Below, piece after piece: positions 1 through 7,031 of a DNA stretch of 26,592 nucleotides. The stretch lies in assembly GCA_964351025.1 (NCBI GenBank), contig CAYGLV010000033.1, positions 1 to 26,592 of the forward strand. The letters run 5' to 3'. Both the position numbers and the translations under genes were made by a program. The notes beneath the pieces are model-generated. The model was given only the letters and a program-made list of their open reading frames with translations, had not been told where the DNA came from and did no database searches. The DNA is from CAYGLV01 sp964351025 (GTDB lineage Bacteria; Actinomycetota; Thermoleophilia; Gaiellales; Gaiellaceae). How positions within the stretch are numbered: the stretch's first letter is position 1; each line of letters starts with the position of its first letter.

Positions 1-3
1 GGC

Positions 4-297
4 CTAACGCTCGCGCATGAAGCCCTGGCGGGCGGCCGAGACGAGGGCGACCGCCTCGGGGAAGAGCACGCGCATGGCGTCGCGGAGCGCGAGCGCCTGC
101 TCGTCGGATGTGCCGGTGACATCCACGCGCTTCAGCCCGGCCGCGGTCAGCTCGACCGCCGTGTTCAGCGTCAGCGTTGCGAACTGCTCGCGCTGGGCCT
201 CCTGCACCGACTCGGCCTGCTGCGCAGCGAAGTCCTGCAGACCCTTGAGGATCTCCTCGGGGTCGCCGCCGAACGGGAAGAAGCCGCCGCCTTCCAT
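4..297 (-). CDS. Small hypothetical protein (97 aa)
   Basis: I do not recognise this protein. It opens with a Gly/Phe-rich tip (MEGGGFFPFGG), then a charged stretch rich in Gln, Glu and Ala (about residues 13-45) likely to be helical, then a mixed alpha/beta-looking C-terminal half (about 46-97). There is no signal peptide, membrane segment or cysteine. It lies just downstream of the glycoside hydrolase on the same strand, with 15 bases between the hydrolase stop and this ATG. A possible -10 box, TAGCCT (bases 305-310, minus strand), sits seven bases before the ATG, so it may have its own leaderless transcript despite following another gene. The coding call rests on the clean ATG, codon use like its neighbours and lack of any better frame. 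Function unknown. Confidence 0.65.
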   Translation of the reverse strand: MEGGGFFPFGGDPEEILKGLQDFAAQQAESVQEAQREQFATLTLNTAVELTAAGLKRVDVTGTSDEQALALRDAMRVLFPEAVALVSAARQGFMRER

Positions 298-304
298 CGC
301 CGCA

Positions 305-310
305 AGGCTA
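305..310 (-). promoter_or_regulatory. Candidate -10 box for the 97-aa protein
   Basis: On the minus strand TAGCCT is followed by seven bases and then the ATG at 297. This matches the -10-to-start spacing seen at several other genes here and would give a leaderless or nearly leaderless mRNA. No -35 element is evident. Weak on its own; supported mainly by the repeated pattern. Confidence 0.35.
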
Positions 311-312
311 CT

Positions 313-1431
313 TCACCCGCAGCGCACCGCGCCTGCACGAACGTCGGCGATCGCCTTCTTGAACGCGTCGTAGGCGGGCTTCGGGTACCCGTCGGCCCAG
401 AACAGCCCCGACTGCCAGGCCGAGAGGCTGGGCTCGTCCACGAGCAGGAAGTTGAAGAAGGCGCCCACGTTCGGCTGGCAGTAGGCGAGGCGCACGGCCT
501 CGGTGAGCAACTCGGCCTGCCGGTCGGCGGCGCCAGCGTCGTTCTCGCGTCCGCTGTAGGCGAACGACTTCTGCCCGGGCACGGCACTCTGGAACCCGTC
601 CTCCATGTACCAGACCTTGGGCAGCGGCTGCGCTGTCCCGGAGAAGGCCTCCTTCAGCGCCGCCATCAGCTTGTCCAGGTCGCCCTGGCCGATCGTCTTC
701 GAGCCGGCATGGCGCGCTGAGGGGCGTTCCGATGAGTGCGCGGGGTAGGGGTGATGGCCGGCCGTGTCGAACAGCGGCCGCGTCCGGCCGCTCGCCCGGT
801 ACCAGGTCCCGATGCGCCGTACGAATGTCCCGGGTGAGTGTCCGGCGTTCGAGACTGCGAAGGCCTTGTCGTTGCCGCGCGGCGAGGTCGAGGAGACCAG
901 GTTCACGCCCGGCCGGACCCCGTGCAGCGTGTCCCAGCAGGTTGCGAGCAAGGCTCCGTAGGCCGCGGGCGCCGCGCTCGCGCCGCCCCGGAACTGCGGC
1001 TGCCAGAAGTCGTTCGAGTTCGGCTCGTTCCAGATCACGACGTCGTTCACGGTCGGGAGACGCTGGAGCAGGGAGCTGACGTAGCCGCAGTACTCGCGCC
1101 GCGAGGCCTCGTCGGCGGGCGCGTCCTTCGCCCGGCCGAAGACCGAGACGACGACGCGCATGCCGTTCGCCGCGGTCACCGTCCGCCGCAGTCCATCCCA
1201 GTCGTAGCGGCTGACCCGGAGGCCCGGCTGCCACGAGACCGTGACCCGCACGGCATCGGCGCCGAGATCGCGCAGCACGGCGACTGTCGCCCACGAGCGC
1301 GACTGCCACTTGAGCCGGTCGTCCGAGACCCCGATCAGCAGGCCCCGCTCGGCGCGTGCAGGAGCGGCAGCCGCGAAGAGAACGGTCGCGGCCACCGCCG
1401 TCGCGAGGATGAGGACGCGCCGGAAAGTCAC
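313..1431 (-). CDS. Secreted clan GH-A glycoside hydrolase (cellulase-like)
   Basis: A 372-aa exported glycosidase. Residues 1-27 are a Sec signal peptide: basic MTFRR, a hydrophobic core, then an AxA site at PARA-ER. The rest reads as one TIM barrel. WNEPN (134-138) carries the expected acid/base Glu136, and YMEDG (276-279 region) offers Glu277 as the likely nucleophile; HHPYP (226-230) is the conserved segment between them. These landmarks define clan GH-A (GH5/GH39/GH42-like), but I cannot name the family or sugar. The GTG start is chosen because the signal peptide begins there. A weak AAGG lies seven bases upstream, and a possible -10 (TACAGA, 1451-1456, minus) would leave a short leader. 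It may degrade extracellular polysaccharide or act on the cell's own envelope glycans. There is no carbohydrate-binding module and no transporter next to it. Confidence 0.8.
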   Translation of the reverse strand: MTFRRVLILATAVAATVLFAAAAPARAERGLLIGVSDDRLKWQSRSWATVAVLRDLGADAVRVTVSWQPGLRVSRYDWDGLRRTVTAANGMRVVVSVFGRAKDAPADEASRREYCGYVSSLLQRLPTVNDVVIWNEPNSNDFWQPQFRGGASAAPAAYGALLATCWDTLHGVRPGVNLVSSTSPRGNDKAFAVSNAGHSPGTFVRRIGTWYRASGRTRPLFDTAGHHPYPAHSSERPSARHAGSKTIGQGDLDKLMAALKEAFSGTAQPLPKVWYMEDGFQSAVPGQKSFAYSGRENDAGAADRQAELLTEAVRLAYCQPNVGAFFNFLLVDEPSLSAWQSGLFWADGYPKPAYDAFKKAIADVRAGAVRCG

Positions 1432-1494
1432 GTGCTGACCTTGCGACCTCTCTGTAAAGGCGCTACGGGGCGGTCCGTAAGGAATCTGTACGGG

Positions 1495-2052
1495 CTACTG
1501 CTCGAACGCGAGGCCGTACGTGCCCTCGATCTCGGCGACGAGCGCGTCGAGCGTGCTCGTCGCAGCCTTCATCGCCGCTGTGAAAGGGGAGCCATCGATC
1601 TGGCCGAGCGCCCGCTCGAGCTGGAGCGCGGCGCGTCCGATCGCGTCGAGCCGAGCTGGGCTTGCCACGTGCGGCGGTACCCCGAGCTGGCGCTGGAGAG
1701 CAAGCACCGCCTCCTCGGCGTCCTCGATCCCGGGCGGAGCCTCGGTCAGACGGACCGCCACGAGCTTCGCGTGCAGCTCGTCGAGCCCGCCGCCGCCCGC
1801 CGTCTCCTCGGCGAGCTCACACAGTCCGGCGATCGACGCGGCGGCGCGAACGACGCGGCGACTGCGAACCGGTTCGCCGGCGCCGTCGAGCGCGAGCCAG
1901 GTGCGGTGGCCGTCGGCCGAATGGAGAGCACAGAGGTAGACGCGCCCGCCGGGACTGGGCTCGGCTGCGAGCACCGCGGCGACCTCGGCGCCTCCTTCGC
2001 CATGGGCCGCTGCGCGGGCTGCGATCCGCTCCAGCTCGTCGGGAAGGCTCAC
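1495..2052 (-). CDS. Hypothetical protein (185 aa)
   Basis: I do not recognise this protein. From the GTG at 2052 it gives 185 residues with no signal peptide or membrane segment. The first 60 or so residues look like a small alpha/beta domain, and the remainder is strongly helical with Ala/Leu/Glu repeats ending in YGLAFEQ. The frame stays open upstream through the antisense of the methyltransferase gene, but that part is highly Arg/Pro-rich and typical of a shadow, so I place the start at 2052. Support comes from TATTCT on the minus strand, seven bases before this GTG and overlapping the -10 of the divergent methyltransferase. The glycoside hydrolase follows 63 bases downstream. Function unknown. 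Confidence 0.6.
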   Translation of the reverse strand: MSLPDELERIAARAAAHGEGGAEVAAVLAAEPSPGGRVYLCALHSADGHRTWLALDGAGEPVRSRRVVRAAASIAGLCELAEETAGGGGLDELHAKLVAVRLTEAPPGIEDAEEAVLALQRQLGVPPHVASPARLDAIGRAALQLERALGQIDGSPFTAAMKAATSTLDALVAEIEGTYGLAFEQ

Positions 2053-2058
2053 GATGAC

Positions 2059-2065
2059 CAGAATA
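2059..2065. promoter_or_regulatory. Overlapping divergent -10 boxes, 185-aa gene / methyltransferase
   Basis: The heptamer CAGAATA reads as CAGAAT on the plus strand, six bases before GTG 2071, and as TATTCT on the minus strand, seven bases before GTG 2052. Only 18 bases separate the two start codons, so both transcripts would be leaderless and polymerase could occupy only one side at a time. No -35 motif or Shine-Dalgarno sequence is visible. The plus-strand box lacks the usual first T. Confidence 0.5.
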
Positions 2066-2070
2066 GACCC

Positions 2071-2760
2071 GTGTCCGAGCGCCACGACCACGCCCGTGCC
2101 CTCTTCGCACCGCTTGGCCCGACGTACGAGCGCACGGGTGCCCTGCTCTCGTTCGGGCAGGACCCGCGCTGGCGCCGCCTCCTCGTCTCCCTCGTCCCGG
2201 CCCAACCGGGCGAGACGGTGCTGGACGTCGCGACGGGCACCGGCGCGGTCGCACGCGAGCTCGTGCGCGCGCACGGCTGCCGTGTCGTCGGGCTCGACCA
2301 GAGCCCGGAGATGCTCGCGCAGGCGCGAGGGCAGGGCGGAGACATCGAGTACGTCGAGGCAACGGCCGACCGGCTGCCTTTCCCGGACGCCGCGTTCGAC
2401 CACCTCACATTCACGTACCTCCTGCGCTACGTGGACGAGCCGGGCGCGACGCTCGAGGAGCTCGCGCGCGTCGTACGGCCCGGCGGAACGGTTGCCATGC
2501 TCGAGTTCGGTCTGCCGCGCGGTCTGTGGCGGCCGCTTTGGGAGCTGTACGTGCGCATCGGGCTCCCGTTCGCCGGGATGCTCATCTGCCCCCGCTGGTA
2601 CGAGGTCGGGCGCTTCCTCGGCGGCTCGATCCGCGACTTCCACGCCCGTTTCCCGAAGTCGGCGCTGCTCGGACTCTGGCACGACGCGGGGATCGAGGGC
2701 GTGCAGGCGCGGCGGCTCAGCCTCGGCGGCGGGCTCGTCGTCTGGGGGCGGCGCTCGTGA
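2071..2760 (+). CDS. menG: UbiE/MenG-type quinone methyltransferase
   Basis: A 229-aa class I SAM-dependent methyltransferase. The SAM-binding loop is LDVATGTG (about 51-58). The acidic residue ending strand 2 is in VVGLDQSPEML (72-82), motif II is around RLPFPDAAFD (101-110), and RVVRPGGTVAMLEFG (133-147) is the post-motif region typical of UbiE/COQ5. GGSIRDF (184-190) also matches the family. Its expected job is the last step of menaquinone synthesis, C-methylation of demethylmenaquinone at the membrane face; actinobacteria normally use menaquinone, so MenG is preferred over UbiE. The GTG at 2071 gives the family's usual length and lies six bases after a CAGAAT -10 box. The stop overlaps the next start (GTGA). 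Related SAM methyltransferases with other substrates cannot be excluded. Confidence 0.78.
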   Translation: MSERHDHARALFAPLGPTYERTGALLSFGQDPRWRRLLVSLVPAQPGETVLDVATGTGAVARELVRAHGCRVVGLDQSPEMLAQARGQGGDIEYVEATADRLPFPDAAFDHLTFTYLLRYVDEPGATLEELARVVRPGGTVAMLEFGLPRGLWRPLWELYVRIGLPFAGMLICPRWYEVGRFLGGSIRDFHARFPKSALLGLWHDAGIEGVQARRLSLGGGLVVWGRRS

Positions 2761-3473
2761 GGCCGACCTTCTACTCCCTCGCACCGGGAGGCTGGCGGGA
2801 TTACGTCTCGTTGCTGCACCTGCCGTACACGCTCTGGCACCTCTCCTACATCGCGCTCGGCGCCTGCCTCGCGCCCAACGTGGACTGGAGCCGGTTCGGG
2901 TGGACGGTCGCCGCATTCGCTCTCGCCCTCGGAGTCGCAGCGCACGCGCTCGACGAGCTGCGCGGGCGGCCGCTGGGCACGCGCATCCCTGGCACCGTGC
3001 TCGTGGCGCTCGCGGGGGGCTCGCTCGCCGGCGCAGCCGCGATTGGGATCGTCGTCGCAGCGGACGCGACCCCCTGGCTGCTCGGCTTCGTCGGCGCGGG
3101 CGTGTTCCTCGTCGCCGCCTACAACCTCGAGCTCGCCGGCGGGCTCTTCCACACCGACCTCTGGTTCGGGCTCGCCTGGGGCGGCTTTCCCGTGCTGACC
3201 GCCTCGTTTGCGCAGGTCGAGACCATCACCTGGGAGGCCCTGCTCGCGGGCGCGTTCGCGGCGCTGCTTTCCCTCGCACAGCGGCAGCTCTCGACGCACG
3301 TGCGACTCGTGCGCCGTCGTGCCGTCGCCGTGAAGGGGACGATCGAGCTTGCCGACGGCACGCACGAGCTGGTGACGGCCGCGTGGCTCGTCGCCGCGCC
3401 CGAGCGGGCATTGCGGGCGCTCACCGCGGCGACCGTGGCTCTCGCGGCGGCGCTGGTCGTCGTGCGGCTCTAG
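2757..3473 (+). CDS. Polytopic membrane protein, possibly a divergent UbiA relative
   Basis: A 238-aa integral membrane protein with about six or seven hydrophobic segments (roughly 20-38, 48-63, 78-100, 105-122, 135-150, 157-172, 220-237). It starts at a GTG overlapping the methyltransferase TGA by four bases, so the two are translationally coupled. After the second membrane segment, HALDELRGRPLGTRIP (63-78) resembles a worn-down UbiA first Asp motif (NDxxDxxxD...RPLP): the Asn and outer Asps are missing but the central Asp and the RPL remain. YNLELAGGLFHTD (122-134) sits where UbiA proteins carry polar inter-helix residues. Next to MenG, a MenA-like role in quinone prenylation is tempting, but loss of Mg-binding Asps argues against an ordinary prenyltransferase. 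What is certain is a multi-pass membrane protein; the family is a hypothesis. Confidence 0.6.
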   Translation: MRPTFYSLAPGGWRDYVSLLHLPYTLWHLSYIALGACLAPNVDWSRFGWTVAAFALALGVAAHALDELRGRPLGTRIPGTVLVALAGGSLAGAAAIGIVVAADATPWLLGFVGAGVFLVAAYNLELAGGLFHTDLWFGLAWGGFPVLTASFAQVETITWEALLAGAFAALLSLAQRQLSTHVRLVRRRAVAVKGTIELADGTHELVTAAWLVAAPERALRALTAATVALAAALVVVRL

Positions 3474-3474
3474 C

Positions 3475-4824
3475 ATGAACGGCGTGCTCGACGAGACCGT
3501 CCAGTCCGCGTTCGCCGTCGCGGCCGTGCTCGCGGCGCTCTCGCTCGGCCTCGCCGCTGCAGGCCGCGTGTCCGGCCGGCCGCTCGCCTGGCTCGCCGGG
3601 CTGCTACTCACGTGTGCTGCCGGCGCGTGGGTCGGCTTTGCGTTCAACCCGGACGACCGCAGCGTCGCGGTCGCCGCAGGGGGGCTGACAGTCGCAGCGC
3701 TCGCCGGAGCCGGAGCTGCCGCGCTCGCGAGGGCCCTGGGCCGGGCGCGCCGCACCGACGCCGACGTGGAGCGTGTCCGGGCCTCGCTCACCGAGGTGAT
3801 CGACGCTGAGGCAGCGGCGCGCGCACAGGAGCTCGAGCGGACACTCGCCCGCGCCCGGGCCGATTCGGTGTCGCTGCTCCGCGAGGAGCAGAGGCGGATC
3901 GCCGAGGAGCACCGCAGCGAGCTGGCTGAACGGGAGCGGGCAACAAGTGACGCGCACGCCGAGGTTCTGGCCCGGGTCGAACGGCGGTTCGACGAGCGGC
4001 TGCTGGGCTTCGCCGACGACCTCGATTCGGCTCAGCAGACACTCGGCGGTCACGTCGCCCGGCTCGAGCAGCGGCAGACGCACCTCATCTCGGAGGCGGA
4101 GGCGCGGATCGAGTCCGAAGCGGCGGAGCTGATCTCAACCGCCGATGACCAGCGGGCCACCGTGCTGCGGCTGCGCGACGAGCTCGAGCGGACGGCGCGC
4201 GAGGCGATCTCCGAGGCGCTCGACGAGCTCCAGCGGCACACCCTCGAGCGCCGCCGGGCGATCGAGGAGGTGGCGGAACGCCTGCAGCGCCGCGAGCACT
4301 CCCTGACGGAGCAGATCGAGAGCGCCGAGGGGGAGGCGCGCGGCCGGGTGGAAGCCGCGTTCGCAGATCTCGAGCGCCGGCAGGTCGAGCACGCCGAACG
4401 GCTCGTCGCCCGCGAGACGGCGCGGCACGCAGAGGCCGCCTCGGTCCAGTTCGAGAGCGCGGCGAAGACCGCTCGCGAGGAGGCGGCACGGCGGCTCTCG
4501 CGCGAGCTCGAGCGCGGGATCGAGACGGTCACCCGGCAGGCCGACGCGCTGTTCGCGGAGCGCCTCAACCAGATCGCCGAGCAGAGCGCCAAACTGCTCG
4601 AGGCCCGCCTCCGGCAAGCGCAGGCCGGCTTCGAGCGACAGCGTGATGAGGTCGGGGCTGCCATCACCCAGCGCATCGCGGATGCCGATCTCGATCTGCG
4701 CAAGACCCTCGGCGCGATCGTCGCCGAGGCCGAGGCCGAGCGCTTCGTGCTCGAGTCCCGCTTGCACGACCTGGCCCGCCGGATCGACGAGACGGCCTCC
4801 CGGGCCTCCGCGCGCGGCGAGTAG
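3475..4824 (+). CDS. Membrane-anchored long coiled-coil protein (449 aa)
   Basis: Three N-terminal hydrophobic segments (about 14-31, 36-58, 64-87) are followed by some 350 residues of almost uninterrupted charged helix (about 95-445), rich in Glu, Arg, Ala and Leu with heptad-like spacing. There are no Pro breaks or catalytic motifs. The start ATG is one base after the stop of the preceding membrane protein gene, so it is the third gene of that plus-strand operon. The layout resembles membrane-tethered scaffold or RmuC/DivIVA-like structural proteins in general shape, but I see no signature for any of them. Orientation and partner are unknown. Such coiled coils draw many spurious similarity hits (myosin, SMC), so database names should be treated with care. 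No Shine-Dalgarno sequence precedes the ATG. Confidence 0.75.
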   Translation: MNGVLDETVQSAFAVAAVLAALSLGLAAAGRVSGRPLAWLAGLLLTCAAGAWVGFAFNPDDRSVAVAAGGLTVAALAGAGAAALARALGRARRTDADVERVRASLTEVIDAEAAARAQELERTLARARADSVSLLREEQRRIAEEHRSELAERERATSDAHAEVLARVERRFDERLLGFADDLDSAQQTLGGHVARLEQRQTHLISEAEARIESEAAELISTADDQRATVLRLRDELERTAREAISEALDELQRHTLERRRAIEEVAERLQRREHSLTEQIESAEGEARGRVEAAFADLERRQVEHAERLVARETARHAEAASVQFESAAKTAREEAARRLSRELERGIETVTRQADALFAERLNQIAEQSAKLLEARLRQAQAGFERQRDEVGAAITQRIADADLDLRKTLGAIVAEAEAERFVLESRLHDLARRIDETASRASARGE

Positions 4825-4849
4825 GCGCGCAAACTGCGGCGCGGTCGCG

Positions 4850-5050
4850 CTAGAGGAGGATCTCGGCTGCCAGCCGCGGCTCGCAGCCGCGGCCGACGAG
4901 CGCAGCAGCCTCGTGCAGATCGGCCTCGCTGGCGGCGAGACGCTCCGCGAGCGGCAGCGGGTAGCCGGCCTCGATCAGGACGTGCAGACGCCAGGACTCG
5001 ACCTTGGCCCGCTCGCTCTCCAGCTCTATGATCTCGGTGGTCTCGGCCAT
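4850..5050 (-). CDS. Small helical hypothetical protein (66 aa)
   Basis: A 66-residue acidic helical protein from the ATG at 5050. An in-frame ATG at 5104 would add 18 basic residues, but that extension would reach into the likely promoter of xseA, so I prefer the shorter form. WRLHVLIEAGYPL (about 21-33) and GRGCEPRLAAEILL at the C-terminus look like conserved positions of a short DNA- or protein-binding helical unit, yet I cannot name a family with certainty. No membrane segment. It is convergent with the coiled-coil gene (25-base gap) and divergent from xseA (91-base gap). No convincing -10 or Shine-Dalgarno sequence was found before either start. Confidence 0.6.
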   Translation of the reverse strand: MAETTEIIELESERAKVESWRLHVLIEAGYPLPLAERLAASEADLHEAAALVGRGCEPRLAAEILL

Positions 5051-5128
5051 GTGTGCGGATCGTTCGTTCTTTCTGAGACGATCCCTGCCCGTTGTTGTTG
5101 GCACAGTGCCATTCCTCGCCGCAGGCTC

Positions 5129-5134
5129 TACGCT
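5129..5134 (+). promoter_or_regulatory. Candidate -10 box for xseA
   Basis: TACGCT lies seven bases before the GTG at 5142. The same hexamer serves the VOC gene at 11335. It supports GTG 5142 as the xseA start rather than codons further upstream, and implies a leaderless mRNA. No -35 element is evident. Confidence 0.45.
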
Positions 5135-5141
5135 CCGTGGT

Positions 5142-6362
5142 GTGAACGTGCAGCCGACGCTCTACGGCGACCGCAAGGTGTACTCCGTCGGCGCCTTCAA
5201 CCGCGGCGTTGCGGAGTGGCTGTCACGCATCCCGCCGCTGTGGGTCGAGGGCGAGCTGACCGAGCTCCGCCGCCACGACAGGTGGGGCAGCGTCTTTTTC
5301 AGCCTCAAAGACCCGGAGGACGGCTCGACCGTCCCGGCCTCGATGCCCCGGCGCGCGTTCGACGCGCTCGACCTCGCGCTCGCCGACGGGGAGCGCATCC
5401 ACGCCCAGGGCCGGCCGGAGCTCTATGCGGCGAAGGGCGAGTTCCGCCTGCGCGTACTCGCGCTCGAGCGCTTCGGGCTGGGGGAGCACCTCGCCGCGCT
5501 CGAGCGGCTGAAGAAGAAGCTCGCGGCCGAAGGTCTGTTCGCGGCGGAGCGCAAGCGGCAGCTTCCCCGCTTCCCCCGCCGGATCGGGCTCGTCACGGGC
5601 CATGACGCGGCCGCGAAGGGCGACGTTCTGACGACGATCACGACGCGCTTCCCGCCCGCCCGCATCCTGGTCGCCGAGACGCTCGTGCAGGGTCCCCGCG
5701 CCGCGCTCTCGATCGTCGCCGCCCTCGAGTCGGTCGCCGCCGAGCCGGAGGTGGACGTCGTCATCCTGACGCGCGGCGGCGGCAGCTTCGAGGATCTGCT
5801 TCCCTTCTCCGACGAGCGGGTCGTGCGGGCGGTCGCAGCCTGCGCCGTGCCCATCGTCTCGGCCGTCGGGCACGAGCAGGACACGCCGCTCTGCGATCTC
5901 GCAGCCGACGTGCGCGCCTCGACTCCCACCGCGGCCGGCCGGCTCGTCGTGCCCGATCTGGGCGAGCTGCTGGAGAGCCTGCGCCGCTCCCACGCGGGGC
6001 TCGCGCTCGGCGCCCGCCGGACGTTCGAGCGCGAGCGGGAGCGGCTGGTCCGCTCCCGCACGGGGCTCGAGCGCGGCGCTCGCCGGCTACTCGAGCGGGA
6101 CGCCCAGCGCCTCGCCGTCACGCGCGACCGGCTGCGGCGCGGCCCTACGCTTCTGCTCGAGCGCCGCCGCGGCGCGCTCGATGCGGCGGGCGGTCGCCTG
6201 CGCGCGCTCTCGCCGCGCGCGACGCTCGAGCGCGGCTACGCGATCGCTCGCGCCCGTGGGGACGTGGTCCGCTCGGCCGCCGAGGTGACCGAAGGGGAGC
6301 GGGTCGAGGTCGAGCTGGCGGCAGGCGCCTTCGGCGCCCGGGTCGAGGAGGTGACCGCGTGA
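5142..6362 (+). CDS. xseA: Exodeoxyribonuclease VII large subunit
   Basis: A 406-aa XseA, the catalytic chain of the cytosolic nuclease that degrades single-stranded DNA in either direction to oligonucleotides; the complex holds one XseA with several XseB. Residues about 10-105 are the N-terminal OB fold (VGAFNRGVAEWL, then VEGELTEL). The catalytic domain has GLVTGHDAAAKGD with Asp161, RGGGSFEDLLPF with Arg211, and GHEQDTPLCD with His244 and Asp247, matching the residues needed in E. coli XseA. The region about 270-370 is the Arg/Glu-rich coiled stalk that binds XseB. The usual Ser-Pro of the VTSPTGAA motif is replaced by Gly-His-Asp, which is mildly unusual. GTG 5142 fits the family N-terminus and the -10 box before it. 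The stop overlaps xseB by four bases. Confidence 0.95.
   Translation: MNVQPTLYGDRKVYSVGAFNRGVAEWLSRIPPLWVEGELTELRRHDRWGSVFFSLKDPEDGSTVPASMPRRAFDALDLALADGERIHAQGRPELYAAKGEFRLRVLALERFGLGEHLAALERLKKKLAAEGLFAAERKRQLPRFPRRIGLVTGHDAAAKGDVLTTITTRFPPARILVAETLVQGPRAALSIVAALESVAAEPEVDVVILTRGGGSFEDLLPFSDERVVRAVAACAVPIVSAVGHEQDTPLCDLAADVRASTPTAAGRLVVPDLGELLESLRRSHAGLALGARRTFERERERLVRSRTGLERGARRLLERDAQRLAVTRDRLRRGPTLLLERRRGALDAAGGRLRALSPRATLERGYAIARARGDVVRSAAEVTEGERVEVELAAGAFGARVEEVTA
6346..6351 (+). promoter_or_regulatory. Ribosome binding site for xseB
   Basis: AGGAGG lies seven bases before the xseB GTG (6359), inside the last codons of xseA. It decides the overlapping GTGA start and indicates that xseB can be initiated directly, useful because several XseB are needed per XseA. 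Confidence 0.6.
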
Positions 6363-6574
6363 CGGAGCAGGAGCTCTCCTTCGAGCAGGCCCAGAAGGAG
6401 CTGGAGGGGATCGTCGAGCGGCTCGAGCGCGGCGAGGTCGGGCTCGACGAGGCGATCGCGCTCTGGGAGCGCGGCGAGGAGCTCCACCGCCTCTGCGCCG
6501 AGAAGCTCGACGCCGCCCACGGCAAGATCGAGGAGCTGGCCAAGCGGGCGGCGGAGTCGGCACCCGGCACGTAG
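6359..6574 (+). CDS. xseB: Exodeoxyribonuclease VII small subunit
   Basis: A 71-aa XseB with the hallmark helical-hairpin sequence: FEQAQKELEGIVERLERGEVGLDE (8-31) then a second helix carrying ALWERGEELHRLCAEKLDAA (33-52). Length is typical of the family (about 70-80). XseB molecules coat the long stalk of XseA and are needed for activity. The GTG overlaps the xseA stop as GTGA and has its own AGGAGG seven bases upstream. The last residues (RAAESAPGT) look like a loose tail. Gene order xseA-xseB is the common one in bacteria. Confidence 0.95.
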   Translation: MTEQELSFEQAQKELEGIVERLERGEVGLDEAIALWERGEELHRLCAEKLDAAHGKIEELAKRAAESAPGT

Positions 6575-6606
6575 CGCCGGAGTGGCGTGTGCCCTGCCGC
6601 GCTGCA

Positions 6607-6612
6607 TAGAAT
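6607..6612 (+). promoter_or_regulatory. -10 box for the cNMP-binding protein
   Basis: TAGAAT is followed by exactly six bases and the GTG at 6619. There is no Shine-Dalgarno sequence, so transcription would begin at the start codon. It separates this gene's transcription from xseAB, whose stop lies 44 bases before the start. Confidence 0.6.
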
Positions 6613-6618
6613 CGGGCC

Positions 6619-7029
6619 GTGGCTCAGCCAAGCGTCGACGTTCTTCAGCGTGTCCCGCTCTTTGCCGGCCTCGAGCCGCGTGAGCTGAGACAGATCGCCG
6701 AGTCGTTCAAGGCACGCGAGTATGCAGCCGGCGACACAGTGGCGACCGAGGGCCAGAGCGGAGTCGGCTTCTTCGTGATCGAGAGCGGCGAGGCGACAGT
6801 CAGCGTCCACGGCGGGGAGGTGGGGCGCTTGAAGGCCGGGGACCACTTCGGCGAGATCGCGCTCATCGACGAGGGGGCTCGCACGGCGACGGTCACCGCC
6901 GACACCGAGCTGGTCTGCTACGGGATGAGCTTCTGGGAGTTCCGGCCGATCGTCGAGTCGAACTCACAGATCGCCTGGAAACTTCTGCAGACGCTGGCGA
7001 AGCAGCTCCGCGCCGCCGAGCAGCGCTGA
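6619..7029 (+). CDS. Stand-alone cyclic nucleotide-binding domain protein
   Basis: A 136-aa protein made of one Crp-type beta-roll domain. LFAGLEPRELRQIAESF (14-30) is the N-terminal helix region. The phosphate-binding cassette is FGEIALIDEGARTATV (77-92), with the ribose-binding Glu79 and phosphate-binding Arg88 both present, so binding of cAMP or a related nucleotide is plausible. A C-terminal helix (about 104-134, FWEFRPIVES...LLQTLAKQL) follows as in Crp, but there is no helix-turn-helix, kinase or channel domain. Such lone domains may sense a nucleotide and act through partner proteins; the partner is not apparent here. The GTG at 6619 follows a TAGAAT box by six bases. It is convergent with the glycerate kinase gene with two bases between stops. 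Confidence 0.85.
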   Translation: MAQPSVDVLQRVPLFAGLEPRELRQIAESFKAREYAAGDTVATEGQSGVGFFVIESGEATVSVHGGEVGRLKAGDHFGEIALIDEGARTATVTADTELVCYGMSFWEFRPIVESNSQIAWKLLQTLAKQLRAAEQR

Positions 7030-7031
7030 GC

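Noticed and set aside
1475..1493. Inverted repeat CCGTA/TACGG between the 185-aa gene and the glycoside hydrolase
   Set aside because: Short stem, nine-base loop, no T-tract and no second copy; could be an operator but nothing supports it.
838..2070. Long open plus-strand frame running into the methyltransferase gene
   Set aside because: It is antisense to the glycoside hydrolase and the 185-aa gene, Arg/Pro/Asp-rich with no domain, and only becomes protein-like after 2071. A GC-rich shadow.
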